The notes beneath the pieces were generated by a model that did no database searches, was not told the DNA's origin, and worked only from the letters and a program-made list of their open reading frames with translations. A stretch of 64,000 bases of DNA from Thermobifida halotolerans (GTDB taxonomy: Bacteria > Actinomycetota > Actinomycetes > Streptosporangiales > Streptosporangiaceae). The position numbers were made by a program, and so were the translations under genes. Each line of letters begins with the position of its first letter. Positions within the stretch are counted from its first letter, which is position 1. The stretch spans positions 5,084,001 to 5,148,000 of the forward strand of contig NZ_CP063196.1 in assembly GCF_003574835.2 (NCBI RefSeq), given 5' to 3'. This document shows positions 1 to 9,800 of this stretch, one piece after another.

Positions 1-2489
1 TCGGCCTGGCTCCGTCGCTGCGCCTCGTCGAACCTGCCCTGCTGCTCCGCGACTGCCCGCTCGTGGCTTCGGAGGGCCTCCGACGTCGGATCGGTGGTCA
101 CGGGGGTGGGCTCCGGCGGCGTGTTCGTCTCCGAGACGGGGGCCGAGGCGTCGTGCCCGGTCTCGGGCGTCTGTTCGGCGGCTCCCCCCAGCTCCGGAGT
201 ATCGGAGGCCGCGGCGACCGTTTCGTTGGCCGGAGAGAGATCGGAGGTACCGGAGGAGGTCCGGTCCACGACGGGCTCCGTTGCCGTGGGACTCTCCTGG
301 GAGACCGCTGCGGAGGGCTGCGAAGCCTGGGAGGAGACCGTCCGTCCGGCCTCCGTCCCGGTGGGGGCCGGGGTTTCGGTGGAGGAGGGCGGCCGGTCGG
401 CTTGAGAGGAGACCGTCTGCGGAGCCTGCTGCGAGGACCGGTTGGCCGGAGCGGCCGTCCGGTTGGGTGTGCTGTCGTTGGCGGACGGAGCGGTGCCGGC
501 GGACCGGTTCTGCTGCTGTGTGCCTTCGGTGGTTCGGGAGTCGACTGTGGTGGTGGTTGGTGTGGGTGCGCTGGTGATCGGGGAGGAGGCGCCGGGGATC
601 AGGGTGGTGTCGGATGTCGGGGTGGTGGTGCTCTGTTCGGAGTCAAGGGTGATGTCGTAGACGGCGAAGGCGGTGAGGGGTGGGGGGGTGGGGATGGTCA
701 GGTTGCCGAAGGAGTCGATGCCGTTGAAGTGGGCGGTGCGCAGGGAGTTGATGAACTCTTCGGCGGCTGCTCTGTTGCGGGCCGCGTTGTCGGTGTTGTT
801 GGTCCTGGTCCCGGTGTCTTCGGTGGTGTCGGGGGTGGTGGTCCGGATGTCGGGGGTGGTGATGGTGAGGTCGGGTGCGGTGACGGTGGGGTCGGCGGTG
901 CTGCCGGTGTCGGTGAGGTCGGCGGTGTTCGGCCCCGTGGCGGTTTTCTGGGTGGGGGAGGTGGCCGGGGGTGTGGCGGTGCCCGGCTTGTCGGTGGGGT
1001 CGCTTTTTTCGGTGGGGGTGTTGGGTGGGGGTGGGAGGGTGATGTCTCCCATGTTTTTGAGGGTGTCGATGGTTGTGAGGCCGCCGAGGGTGGCGAGGTT
1101 TTGCAGGGCTGCGGTGGAGGCTCCGGCGACGGCGGACATGCCGGAGGCTTCCCAGCCTTTGTCGGTGAAGAGGAGGTTGGTGAGTCCTTCGCCGACGTAG
1201 CCCTCGATGGCGCCGGTGCCGGCGGCGAGTCCGGCGTCGCGGAAGCGGTGGGCCCAGGTGGTGCCGTAGGTGTCGAGGGTGGTGGTGAGGGCGTCGGGGA
1301 TGTTGTGGGAGAGGTGGTTGCGGAGGCCGGGGGGCAGGTTGGTGGTGGTGAGGGCGTCGTCGAGGCTGGTGCGGAGGTGGGGGGTGCCCCAGTTCTTGGT
1401 GAAGGTGTGGGCGTAGGTGTCGCCGATGGTGCGGGCCTGGTGGGCGCCGAGGGTGGTGCCGAGGTGTTTTTCGAAGAGGTTGGCGAGGTCGTCGCGGAAC
1501 TGTTGGGCGGTTTTGGGGTTGAGCCAGCCGGTGTCGTTGCGCCAGGGGGCGAGGAGTTCGTTGCTGTTGTTGCTCAGGAGGGTGGACAGGTCCTGGTGGA
1601 AGTCGGGGCCGAGGTCGGGGTCGCCGTCGGGTGTGGGTGTGGTGTCGGGTGTGGGTGTGGGGTTGGGGACGGTGTCGGGGGTGGGGTTGGTGGTGGGGGT
1701 GGGGTCGGGTCGGTAGGGCGGGGGTGGGTCGGTGATGTCTTTGTAGGCGGGGGGTGGGTCGAGTTTGGGGAGGTTGTTGAGGTTCTTGGTGAGGATGCCG
1801 GTGAGTTCTTTGCTGATGAAGGCGTCGATGCCGGTGGTGAGGGCGGCGGAGATGAGGCCTTCGATGAGGGCTCCGGCGGCGGCCATGCGGGTGAGTTCTT
1901 TGTCCCACTCGTCGCGGTTGCCCTGGTCCTGCTGGATGCGTTGGATGAGCAGGTCCATGGTGACGCCGAAGAACTGGGCGATGAAGAGGTTGCCCAGGAG
2001 GGTCCAGGTGAGCCAGTTGAGGATGCGGCGGATGGCCTGGTGGCGGATGAATTTGAAGAAGGCGATCCAGGTGAGGGAGGCGCCGAAGGTCCATTGGGCC
2101 ATGGCGATGGCCCAGGCGATCTCGATGGCCAGTTGGATGAGTTGGCCGATGATCATCCATTTGGCGTATTCGACCTGGTTGGCGGCGTTGCGGGCGTATT
2201 TTTCGATGTCGGCGGCGAGTTGGGCGGCTTTGCCGACGTAGTTGCGTTCTCCTGCGGTGAATTGTTCGAGGGATTTCTCGAAGTATTCGGTGGCGTGGCC
2301 GTCGAAGGTGACGCTGACTTTGCGGCGGAGGACGATGATGAGTTCGGGGAGTTCGGTGTCGAGGATGTGGCGGGTGACGGAGTAGACGTCGCCGAGTACG
2401 CGGAGTTTGTCCTCGTCGGCGCTGGGCCATTTGGTTCCGGTCAGGCCGTAGAACAGGTCCCGCAACTCGTCCGGCAACTCCATACCCAT
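1..2489 (-). CDS. Giant T7SS toxin-like protein A, 5' part only (runs off window)
   Basis: The reading frame opens with ATG at 2489 and stays open to base 1, so only the first ~830 codons are present. Residues 1-498 appear identical to the start of the 6191-residue gene at 38020. That part is a WXG/CpnT-like N-terminal domain with two or three hydrophobic helices (about residues 108-190), a DPPPP-type proline stretch and a helical region. The next part is Ser/Thr/Pro-rich and diverges. It keeps a second related block near 640-790 (AAEEFINSLRTA-like), and a helical segment starts near base 100. A good Shine-Dalgarno (AAGGTGAGG) lies about 9 nt upstream, and the gene follows a small WXG-like gene by 11 nt. 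By analogy with CpnT-like proteins I infer a secreted polymorphic toxin; its effector domain is outside the window. Confidence 0.8.
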   Translation of the reverse strand, partial: MGMELPDELRDLFYGLTGTKWPSADEDKLRVLGDVYSVTRHILDTELPELIIVLRRKVSVTFDGHATEYFEKSLEQFTAGERNYVGKAAQLAADIEKYARNAANQVEYAKWMIIGQLIQLAIEIAWAIAMAQWTFGASLTWIAFFKFIRHQAIRRILNWLTWTLLGNLFIAQFFGVTMDLLIQRIQQDQGNRDEWDKELTRMAAAGALIEGLISAALTTGIDAFISKELTGILTKNLNNLPKLDPPPAYKDITDPPPPYRPDPTPTTNPTPDTVPNPTPTPDTTPTPDGDPDLGPDFHQDLSTLLSNNSNELLAPWRNDTGWLNPKTAQQFRDDLANLFEKHLGTTLGAHQARTIGDTYAHTFTKNWGTPHLRTSLDDALTTTNLPPGLRNHLSHNIPDALTTTLDTYGTTWAHRFRDAGLAAGTGAIEGYVGEGLTNLLFTDKGWEASGMSAVAGASTAALQNLATLGGLTTIDTLKNMGDITLPPPPNTPTEKSDPTDKPGTATPPATSPTQKTATGPNTADLTDTGSTADPTVTAPDLTITTPDIRTTTPDTTEDTGTRTNNTDNAARNRAAAEEFINSLRTAHFNGIDSFGNLTIPTPPPLTAFAVYDITLDSEQSTTTPTSDTTLIPGASSPITSAPTPTTTTVDSRTTEGTQQQNRSAGTAPSANDSTPNRTAAPANRSSQQAPQTVSSQADRPPSSTETPAPTGTEAGRTVSSQASQPSAAVSQESPTATEPVVDRTSSGTSDLSPANETVAAASDTPELGGAAEQTPETGHDASAPVSETNTPPEPTPVTTDPTSEALRSHERAVAEQQGRFDEAQRRSQA

Positions 2490-2490
2490 G
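996..2490. repeat. 1.5-kb direct repeat, copy A
   Basis: This stretch matches 36527-38021 at a constant offset of 35531 with no indel; every line I compared was identical. Both copies lie in the same orientation and encode the first 498 residues of two different giant proteins. The left limit falls in a Pro/Thr linker and the right limit one base before the start codon. Near-perfect identity implies recent duplication or gene conversion. Confidence 0.92.
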
Positions 2491-2500
2491 AACCACTACC

Positions 2501-2881
2501 TCACCTTCGACCGCTGGAACCGCTGCCGCTGCCGCTGTCGGAGCCGTTGAATCCGGAACGCAACGAGTTGCTGTTCTCGACCGCGATCTCTTCGGCGGCG
2601 TGGAAGGACTTCGCGGTCGCGATCGTGTTCTCGGCCGTGTGCGTGAACGCCTCCACCAATGTCACGCCCAGTTCGTCGAGCATCTCGATCATGGGGACGA
2701 GGTCCTTCTCGGCCGCTTGTGCTATCTCGTCCCCCTCGCCCCAGGGCCTCCCCAGGGCTTCCCGCTGGATCCTGAGGTTCGCGAACGTCTTCCGGGTGAG
2801 GTCGGCGGGTTCGTACAGTGCCGCCGCCACCCGGGCCATCTCACCGGGAGAGACCTTGAGTCTCTCCTGCTCCGCTGCCAT
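2501..2881 (-). CDS. Small WXG-like T7SS substrate or partner (126 aa)
   Basis: A 126-residue, mostly helical protein with a Ser/Gly-rich C-terminus. Size, helix-turn-helix pattern and position directly before the giant toxin-like gene (11 nt gap) suggest a WXG100-superfamily partner that could be co-secreted with, or chaperone, that protein. There is no clean W-x-G; the central turn reads around RPWGEGDE (residues 45-52), which contains W-G. An AGGAGAAGGA ribosome site precedes the ATG. The family call rests on length and context and is moderate. Confidence 0.65.
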   Translation of the reverse strand: MAAEQERLKVSPGEMARVAAALYEPADLTRKTFANLRIQREALGRPWGEGDEIAQAAEKDLVPMIEMLDELGVTLVEAFTHTAENTIATAKSFHAAEEIAVENSNSLRSGFNGSDSGSGSGSSGRR

Positions 2882-3012
2882 GTCTGATTCCTTCTCCTGT
2901 CGGGGATGCTGTCATCCGTGGGTTCGTTTTCGGGGCCCCTCTCCTGACGAGCCCGAACGGTGGCACGGAAAGGAGTTCCCGAGTCACGACCTGACCGGAT
3001 CACCGAAGTCTG

Positions 3013-6000
3013 TCAGTCGTCGGACTCGTCTGAGGACTCGTCGTCGGAATCCCTGTCGGAGTCGTCTTCCGAGCTTCCTTCCGATCCGCTCCCACTCCCA
3101 CTCCCGTACGAGTTCGTCGAGCCTCCGGAGCCGAAGATCATAGCGAGCTGCTGGGCGTCGAGTTTCTGGTCCTCCTCCAGCATGAGGAATTCCACGGCCG
3201 TTTCGGTGAGGTTGTCCGAGATCGTGATCATCTCCTTCTCGATGGAGACGAGGATTCCGTAGATCTCGCTGAGCCTGAGATTCACCTTCGTAGCGAGGTC
3301 CGCCGCAGGTTCGAGAATCGCGCCGTTTCCAAGAAGGATGTGGTCCTTCTTGGTGTCCTCGTACTCGCTCATATCCTCAAGGGCCGTTCCGACCTTGTTC
3401 TTGATGTTGGCCACGAAGGTCTCGTTGAACTCCTTGACCTGGGAGAAGTCGATCTTGACGACTTCTCCTTCGCTTCTTCCGTTGGAGCCGTCGCCCGATC
3501 CCTTGTCGTCGCCCTCGCCGTCTTTTCCGTCCTTGTCGTCTCCCTTGTCGTCGCCCTCGCCGTCTTTTCCGTCCTTGTCGTCTCCCTTGTCGTCGCCCTC
3601 GCCGTCTTTTCCGTCCTTGTCGTCTCCCTTGTCGTCCTCCTCGCCGTCTTTTCCGTCCTTGTCGTCTCCCTTGTCGTCCTCCTCGCCTTCTTTGTTGTCT
3701 CCTTCGCTTCTTCCGATGGAGCCGCCGCCCGATCCCTTGTCGTCGCCCTCGCCGGCCTTGTTGTCCGGTTCTTCCTCGCCCTGGGTTCCGTCTCCGCCGT
3801 TGGCGACGAACTGGGTGGCGGGGGTGTGCGGAAACGGGGTCCCGGAGTTGCCGTTCGAGCTTCCGGAGTGGGTCCCCCGCTCGTTCGGTGAAACGGTGAC
3901 CTTACCGGTCTCAGGATCGACCTCGACCTGTCCGTCACCGGCTTCGACTCCGACCGCTCCTTCCGTGGGATTGGCGGTGACGGTCCCTTCGGGGCGTTTG
4001 ACCGTGACCATACCGGTTTCGGGGTCGACGGTGACCAGGGCGTCGCCGGGCCCCAGGTCGACGTCCCCATCCCCGCTGTCTCCCGGCTCGGAACCGGTCT
4101 TCAGGTCTTCGGGGTCACCGATGGTGAGCAGGCCGGTGTCCGGATCGATCGCCACGGGACCGTCCCCCGAGTCGAGGGTGACCTCACCGGTGGTCGGATC
4201 GATGGACACCGTACCGTCGGCGTGATCGACGGTGATCTTGCCGGTGTCGGGATCGATGGTGATCCGGCCGGTTGTATCACCGGGCTCGTTGCCCTCGGGA
4301 GTGATCGTGACCCGCCCGGTTTCGGGATCGATCGCGACCTTCCCGTTGCCCGGATCGAGGGAGACCTTGCCGTCACCGTGATCGAGATCGACTCTGCCGG
4401 TTTCGGGGTCGATGGTGACCCGGCCGGTTCCCGGAGCCGCCTCCGTCACGGTCTGGGGGACGCTTTCGGTTTGGGGGCGGAGGAGGTTGGTGCCGGTTTC
4501 GGTGGGGGTGTCGGCTTTCGGGGTGTTGCCGGTGTCAGTACCGGTTTCGGTGGGGGTGTCGGTCTGGGGGACGCTTTCGGTCTGGGGGCGGAGGGGGGTG
4601 GTGCTGGCGGGGGTGTTGGTCTGGGGGACGTTTTCGGTTTGGGGGCGGAGGAGGTTGGTGCCGGTTTCGGTGGGGGTGTCGGCCTTCGGGGCGTTGCCGG
4701 TGTCGGTGCCGGTTTCGATGGGGGTGTTGGTCTGGGGGACGTTTTCGGTTTGGGGGCGGAGGAGGTTGGTGCCGGTTTCGGTGGGGGTGTCGGCTTTCGG
4801 GGTGTTGCCGGTGTCGGTGCCGGTTTCGGTGGGGGTGTTGGTCTGGGGGACGTTTTCGGTTTGGGGGCGGAGGGGGGCGGTGCTGGTGGGGGTGTCGGTC
4901 TGGGGGACGCTTTCGGTCTGGGGGCGGAGGGGGGCGGTGCTGGCGGGGATGTTGGTCTGGGGGACGCTTTCGGTCTGGGGGCGGAGGAGGTTGGTGCCGG
5001 TGTCGGTGTCGGTGGGGGTGTTGGCCTTCGGGGCGTTGTCGGTGCCGCCGGGAGTATGGGGCCGGGAGAGATCGTTGCCCGTGCCCGCGTCGGTCCCGGT
5101 GTCGGTGTCCTGCTGTTCGCTCGGTGAGGTGCCTCCGCCCGCTTCCTCACCGTGCCCGTTGCCGGAGTAGGTGACGGTGATGTCACCGGTCTCGGGATCG
5201 AAACTGATCTGGCCGTCGCCCAGTTCGACGCTGACCGCGCCGCTGTCGGGATTGATGCCGATCCTGCCGTTGGCGTGGTCGAGGGTGATCAGGCCGGTCT
5301 CCGGGGCAACGGTGACCAGGGCGTCACCCGGTTCGAGGCCGAGTCGCTCACTCCCGGAACCGTCTTCCGAACCGGAGGGCTGCTCCTCGAAGGAGCCGAC
5401 GGTGAGCAGGCCGGTGTCGGGATCGATCGAGAGCGGGGAGTCGCCGGGGTCGAGGTTGATCTCGCCGGTGGTTGGGTCGAGGGTGACCGTGCCGCCCTCG
5501 TAGCCGATGGTGACCAGGCCGGTCTCGGGATCGACCGTGATCTGACCGGGAGGAGCGGACTCGGCCGTGGCCGACCCCACCGACGTGTCCTCTTCGGAGG
5601 CATCGGGAACGGCGGTGACCTCACCGGTCTCGGAGTCGACGTCGACCGTTCCGGGTCCGGGGTCGAGCGAGACGGTCCCGTTGTCGTGCTCGACGGTGAC
5701 CTCGCCGGTCTCGGGGTCGACCCGGACCTGTTCTCCCGGAGATTCGGTCTCTCCGCCCCCGCCACCGGATTTCACCGGAACCGCTGGCTGACCGGGGGTG
5801 GAGGCCGCGATCAACGATTCGGGCTCGCCTCTGTACTCCCCAGCCGGAACGGTCCCCTGAGCCGGATGCAGGGCTCTGGCGAAGATCGAAGCCGTGTCCA
5901 TGCCCTCGACGGTCGGGGACGAGGAGAACTGCCTGGGCTCCAGGCTGTACGGGTTCTCCTTCACCGTCCCCGGGGCCGGCTCCCAGTCGTTGCCCCCTCC

Positions 6001-6375
6001 GCCGCCGCCACCGGCCGTGTCGCTTCCGCCCTGCTGGCCGCCGGTCGACCTGACCACCTGCTTGTTCGGGTACGGCTTGAAGGCGCCGCCCTGCTCGACC
6101 TCGACCACCGCGACGGGCTCGATCGGTTCGGTCTCCAGCACGTTCGCTCTGACCAGACCGGTGTCCGAGTCGACGGCCACCTCGCGGCCGCCGGTGTCCA
6201 GCACGACGATTCCCCCGCCGTGGTCGATACGGGCCAGGCCGGTCTCCGGATCGAAGTCGACAGAGGAGGCGGCGACAGGCCCCACACCGGACACCGTTCG
6301 GAGGACGTTGCGGGAGGCTTCCGCCCCCTCGCCGTCCGACGACTGCGGGACAGGGGGAATCCGGCTGTCGGTCAT
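3013..6375 (-). CDS. Acidic DP[DE]TG-repeat protein with helical C-terminal domain (1120 aa)
   Basis: I do not recognise a named family. Residues ~1-400 and ~640-860 are built from repeats of about 20 residues of the form DPETGxVTVDxxxGxVxxD, suggesting a beta-rich, possibly Ca2+-binding solenoid (inference). Between them lies a Thr/Pro/Gln segment of imperfect ~37-residue repeats. After ~900 comes a charged tract of 14-residue repeats (GDDKGDDKDGKDGE type). The last ~140 residues look folded and helical, then end in a Ser/Gly/Asp-rich tail. There is no signal peptide. The ATG has AAGGAG 7 nt upstream. Position inside the ESX gene series makes it a candidate T7SS substrate or surface component. 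DP[DE]TG motifs are shared with the neighbouring 1091-residue protein. Confidence 0.8.
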   Translation of the reverse strand: MTDSRIPPVPQSSDGEGAEASRNVLRTVSGVGPVAASSVDFDPETGLARIDHGGGIVVLDTGGREVAVDSDTGLVRANVLETEPIEPVAVVEVEQGGAFKPYPNKQVVRSTGGQQGGSDTAGGGGGGGNDWEPAPGTVKENPYSLEPRQFSSSPTVEGMDTASIFARALHPAQGTVPAGEYRGEPESLIAASTPGQPAVPVKSGGGGGETESPGEQVRVDPETGEVTVEHDNGTVSLDPGPGTVDVDSETGEVTAVPDASEEDTSVGSATAESAPPGQITVDPETGLVTIGYEGGTVTLDPTTGEINLDPGDSPLSIDPDTGLLTVGSFEEQPSGSEDGSGSERLGLEPGDALVTVAPETGLITLDHANGRIGINPDSGAVSVELGDGQISFDPETGDITVTYSGNGHGEEAGGGTSPSEQQDTDTGTDAGTGNDLSRPHTPGGTDNAPKANTPTDTDTGTNLLRPQTESVPQTNIPASTAPLRPQTESVPQTDTPTSTAPLRPQTENVPQTNTPTETGTDTGNTPKADTPTETGTNLLRPQTENVPQTNTPIETGTDTGNAPKADTPTETGTNLLRPQTENVPQTNTPASTTPLRPQTESVPQTDTPTETGTDTGNTPKADTPTETGTNLLRPQTESVPQTVTEAAPGTGRVTIDPETGRVDLDHGDGKVSLDPGNGKVAIDPETGRVTITPEGNEPGDTTGRITIDPDTGKITVDHADGTVSIDPTTGEVTLDSGDGPVAIDPDTGLLTIGDPEDLKTGSEPGDSGDGDVDLGPGDALVTVDPETGMVTVKRPEGTVTANPTEGAVGVEAGDGQVEVDPETGKVTVSPNERGTHSGSSNGNSGTPFPHTPATQFVANGGDGTQGEEEPDNKAGEGDDKGSGGGSIGRSEGDNKEGEEDDKGDDKDGKDGEEDDKGDDKDGKDGEGDDKGDDKDGKDGEGDDKGDDKDGKDGEGDDKGSGDGSNGRSEGEVVKIDFSQVKEFNETFVANIKNKVGTALEDMSEYEDTKKDHILLGNGAILEPAADLATKVNLRLSEIYGILVSIEKEMITISDNLTETAVEFLMLEEDQKLDAQQLAMIFGSGGSTNSYGSGSGSGSEGSSEDDSDRDSDDESSDESDD
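3501..3690. repeat. 42-bp tandem repeat, about 4.5 copies
   Basis: Units of 42 bp (14 codons on the minus strand, GDDKGDDKDGKDGE type) repeat almost exactly. The unit length keeps the frame, so slippage would change tract length without breaking the gene. Confidence 0.85.
4443..5050. repeat. Imperfect ~111-bp repeats encoding Thr/Pro/Gln linker
   Basis: The minus strand encodes recurring blocks LLRPQTExVPQTxTP and TETGTDTGNxPKADTP, together about 37 residues. They occur several times, with shorter versions lacking one block. This is a flexible, low-complexity spacer within the 1120-residue protein. Confidence 0.8.
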
Positions 6376-6400
6376 GGTCGGCTCCTTGACTGTCTACGGG

Positions 6401-6820
6401 CTACAGGTGATCGCTGTCACCGGGCGCGTTCATGCCCGGAAGGAAGGGAAGATCGAACTTGCCGAGCATCTGACTCGGGTTGAACCGGCCGCTCATGACC
6501 TCGTTGAGGTCGATCCCCTCGGGGGCGAACTGCCCGTAGACCTTCGCCACGCGTGCGGCCATCTGGTCGCGCGCGCGTTCGACCACGTCCATGATCGCCG
6601 TCGCGAGTTCCGCGGGAGCCATCTGCCGGTACTTCTGAGTGTGGAACTTCAGCTCAGTCAGTTCCCCCCTGACGTTCACCTTCGCGCCCACCAGGCGATC
6701 CTTGGACACGGCCTCTTCTGTTGCCGACTCCAGGCTTGCGCTTGCCCGCTCGAACTCCTCCATCTTCCTGCGAAGTTGTGCGAGAGCCTGTTCCGCCTGC
6801 TCGGGAATCGATGTGCTCAC
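6401..6820 (-). CDS. YbaB/EbfC-family nucleoid-associated-like protein (139 aa)
   Basis: The product begins MSTSIPEQAEQALAQLRRKM and has the YbaB/EbfC layout: an N-terminal helix, a central beta region (VNVRGELTELKF, about residues 48-59) and a helical second half. The family forms dimers that bind DNA, and members recur in actinobacterial ESX loci. GTG at 6820 is chosen because a purine-rich GAAGAAGGGAAG lies just upstream and the homologous part begins there; the frame is open further upstream. The start overlaps the 3' end of the upstream PPE-like gene in another frame, suggesting translational coupling. The protein may act as an ESX-linked regulator, which is inference. Confidence 0.8.
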   Translation of the reverse strand: MSTSIPEQAEQALAQLRRKMEEFERASASLESATEEAVSKDRLVGAKVNVRGELTELKFHTQKYRQMAPAELATAIMDVVERARDQMAARVAKVYGQFAPEGIDLNEVMSGRFNPSQMLGKFDLPFLPGMNAPGDSDHL

Positions 6821-9800
6821 GGATGCTTCCCTTCTTCTCCTCACCGGGCGTCGGGCGGCCGAGAACGGACTTCCGGTCCCTGCCGGAGGTTCCCCAGACA
6901 CGTTCGTCCTCGGACAACCACGTCGAGCGGTTGCGTTCCTGGTTGTTCTGGTTGCCCGCCACCGGAGGCATCATCGGCGGCATGCCGCCCATGCCCGGCT
7001 GGGCTCCCGCACCGGCGCCACCGGGAGCCCCCGGGACGACGGTCGAGGAGGGCGGAGGGACCATGAATCCGCCGCTGCCGGCGGACCCGGCCGCACGGTT
7101 CAGCGTCTCGGGGGTCGTGAACAGCGACGAGCGGTCGCCCGCACCGGAACCGCTGTCCGCACCGCTCGGAATACTGATGCCGGAACCACTTCCCGGACCC
7201 ACCGTCGAGTACGACGGGGTCGGGAGGCCGCTCCCTGATCCGCCGCTCCCGCCGTAGTTGGGAGTCTCCAGTGGAGGAAGGTCGTAGTCGGGCAGCCCGT
7301 TGAGCCCGCCGGTGCCGGGGCCGCCGGTGGTGATGGGCCGACCGGTCTCGGGATCGACGGGCAGGCCGGTGATCGGATCCACCGGATAGGGCTTGCCCGT
7401 ATCCGGGTCCAGGGCCATCGGCAGTCCGGTGTCGGGGTCGTAGGGCATGCCGGTGACCGGGTCGATGGGGTAGGGGGTGCCGGTGTCGGGGTCGACGAGG
7501 ACCGGGAGTCCGGTGTCGGGGTCGTAGGGCAGTCCGGTCTGCGGGTCGACGGGGAAGGGCTGTCCGGTGTCGGGGTCGATGGGCAGTCCGGTGTCGGGGT
7601 CGAGGGAGAGCCCGCCGGTGCCGGGGCTGCCGGTGGTGATGGGCTGGCCGGTGATCGGGTCGATCGGCAGCGGCTTGCCCGTGTCCGGATCGACGATCAG
7701 CCCGGTCTGCGGGTCGATGGGGTAGGGGGTGCCGGTATCGGGGTCGACGAGGACCGGGAGTCCGGTGTCGGGGTCGTAGGGCAGTCCGGTCTGCGGGTCG
7801 ACGGGGAAGGGCTGTCCGGTGTCGGGGTCGATGGGCAGTCCGGTGTCGGGGTCGAGGGAGAGCCCGCCGGTGCCGGGGCCGCTGGTGGTGATGGGCTGGC
7901 CGGTGATCGGGTCGATCGGCAGCGGCTTGCCCGTGTCCGGGTCCAGGGCGATGGGCAGTCCGGTGTCGGAGTCGTAGGGCAGCCCGGTCTGCGGGTCGAT
8001 GGGGAAGGGGGTGCCGGTATCGGGGTCGACGAGGACCGGGAGTCCGGTGTCGGGGTCGTAGGGCAGTCCGGTCTGCGGGTCGACGGGGAAGGGCTGTCCG
8101 GTGTCGGGGTCGATGGGCAGTCCGGTGTCGGGGTCGAGGGAGAGCCCGCCGGTGCCGGGGCCGCTGGTGGTGATGGGCTGGCCGGTGATCGGGTCGATCG
8201 GCAGCGGCTTGCCCGTGTCCGGGTCCAGGGCGATGGGCAGTCCGGTGTCGGAGTCGTAGGGCAGCCCGGTGACCGGATCGACCGGGAAGGGCTGCCCGGT
8301 GTCGGGGTCGATGGGCAGACCCGTCGCGGGGTCGCGGGTGAGTGGCCTGCCGTTGGAACCCGTGAAGCGCGGAACCCCGGAACCGCCGCCGGGACCGCCG
8401 ACGGTGGTGGGCGGCGGGAGGAACCCGCCGTCGATGCCTCCGGTGCCGGGACCGCCGACGGTGGTGGGCGGTGGTACGTCGAGGCCGCCTCCGGTACCGA
8501 GCCCGTCGGTGCCGGGAGGCGGAAGGAGTCCGCCTCCGGAGCCCGGTCCACCGAGGGTGGTGGTGGGCGGGAGATCGCCGAGTCCGCCTCCGGAGCCCGG
8601 CCCGCCGAGGGTGGTGGTGGGCGGGAGATTACCGAGTCCGCCTCCGGAGCCCGGCCCGCCGAGGGTGGTGGTGGGCGGGAGATCGCCGAGTCCGCCTCCG
8701 GAGCCCGGCCCGCCGATTCCCGGACCGGGAATGTTCACCGGCGGCAGGTCGCCGCTGCCTCCACCACCGCCGGGGCCGCTGACGGTGGTGGGCGGCGGCA
8801 GGTCCGACGTGTCGAACTCGGGGGTCTCGAAGTTGAACTCGGGTGTCTCGAAGTTGAGGTCGGGGATGTCGAGGTTGAGGTCGCCCGCTCCCGGCCCGCC
8901 GGGGCCGTTGAGGCCGGTGTTCCCGGGGCCGCTGAACCCGGGGAGGTTCTTGCCCGTGGGATTGGTGATCGGTCTGATGTCCGTCGCGATGTCCGTGTAC
9001 ACCTCGGACATCACGTCGTACAGGCGGTTCGCGGCGTTGATCACCGGCTGGAGGCCCAGATTCCAGCGTCGGTGCAGTTCGGCGTTGACCCCGGCGTCCG
9101 TGATGCTGTCCCCGATGATCCCCCACGCGCCGTCCGCGTAGTTGATCTCGAACTGGTCCCGGGCCGTGTTGAACCGCTGGGTGCCGTTGCTCTGGTGGTT
9201 GTACCAGTCGTAGATGATCTTGTGGATCGAGGTGTAGGGGCCGTTGGCCCGCGCGTCGATCGCGTCGGCCAGGTCCGCGATCGCGGGGATGATCCTGGGA
9301 CGGATGTTGTTGACCGCGTTGTGGAACCGGTCCAGTTGGGTGCTCAGGTTCTCCAGCCGGCTGCCCAGGTTGAACAGGTGGTTGGCGAACATGTTCGCCG
9401 CGTTGCCCTGGATGGGGGCGTCCTTGTCGAACAGTGTGTGGACCTTCTTCAGCAGCAGTTCCTGCTGTTCCAGGAAGAAGTCGTCCATCTTCGCGATCAC
9501 TGCGGCGATCTTCCAGTGCGTGCTGGTCGCGTAGGAGGTCGACTCTACGGAGGTTCCCACCACGGCGACGTTGCGCAGGTCGATGAGCCCGCTGTTGAAC
9601 TTGTACTCGGGTGACTCCGCGCCCTCCCAGAGCTGCGTCTCGATCTTGTACCCGGCGTAGTCGATCTTCGTGGAGGTGTAGGGGACGATGATCTGGCCGC
9701 CGGTGACGGCCTGGGTCGTGTAGCCGCTGGTCGTCTCCCTCCAGTCCCACCAGATGTCGATGTTCTCGAAGTCGAAGCCCTTGATGATGTGGTCGGTCTC

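Noticed and set aside
63-3143. 1026-residue plus-strand frame over giant gene A
   Set aside because: Gly/Val-rich shadow. The minus frame encodes a domain identical to that of the other giant gene and has a proper start.
7320-8330. CRISPR-like appearance of the regular repeats
   Set aside because: The repeats are in-frame coding units with no unique spacers and no cas genes.
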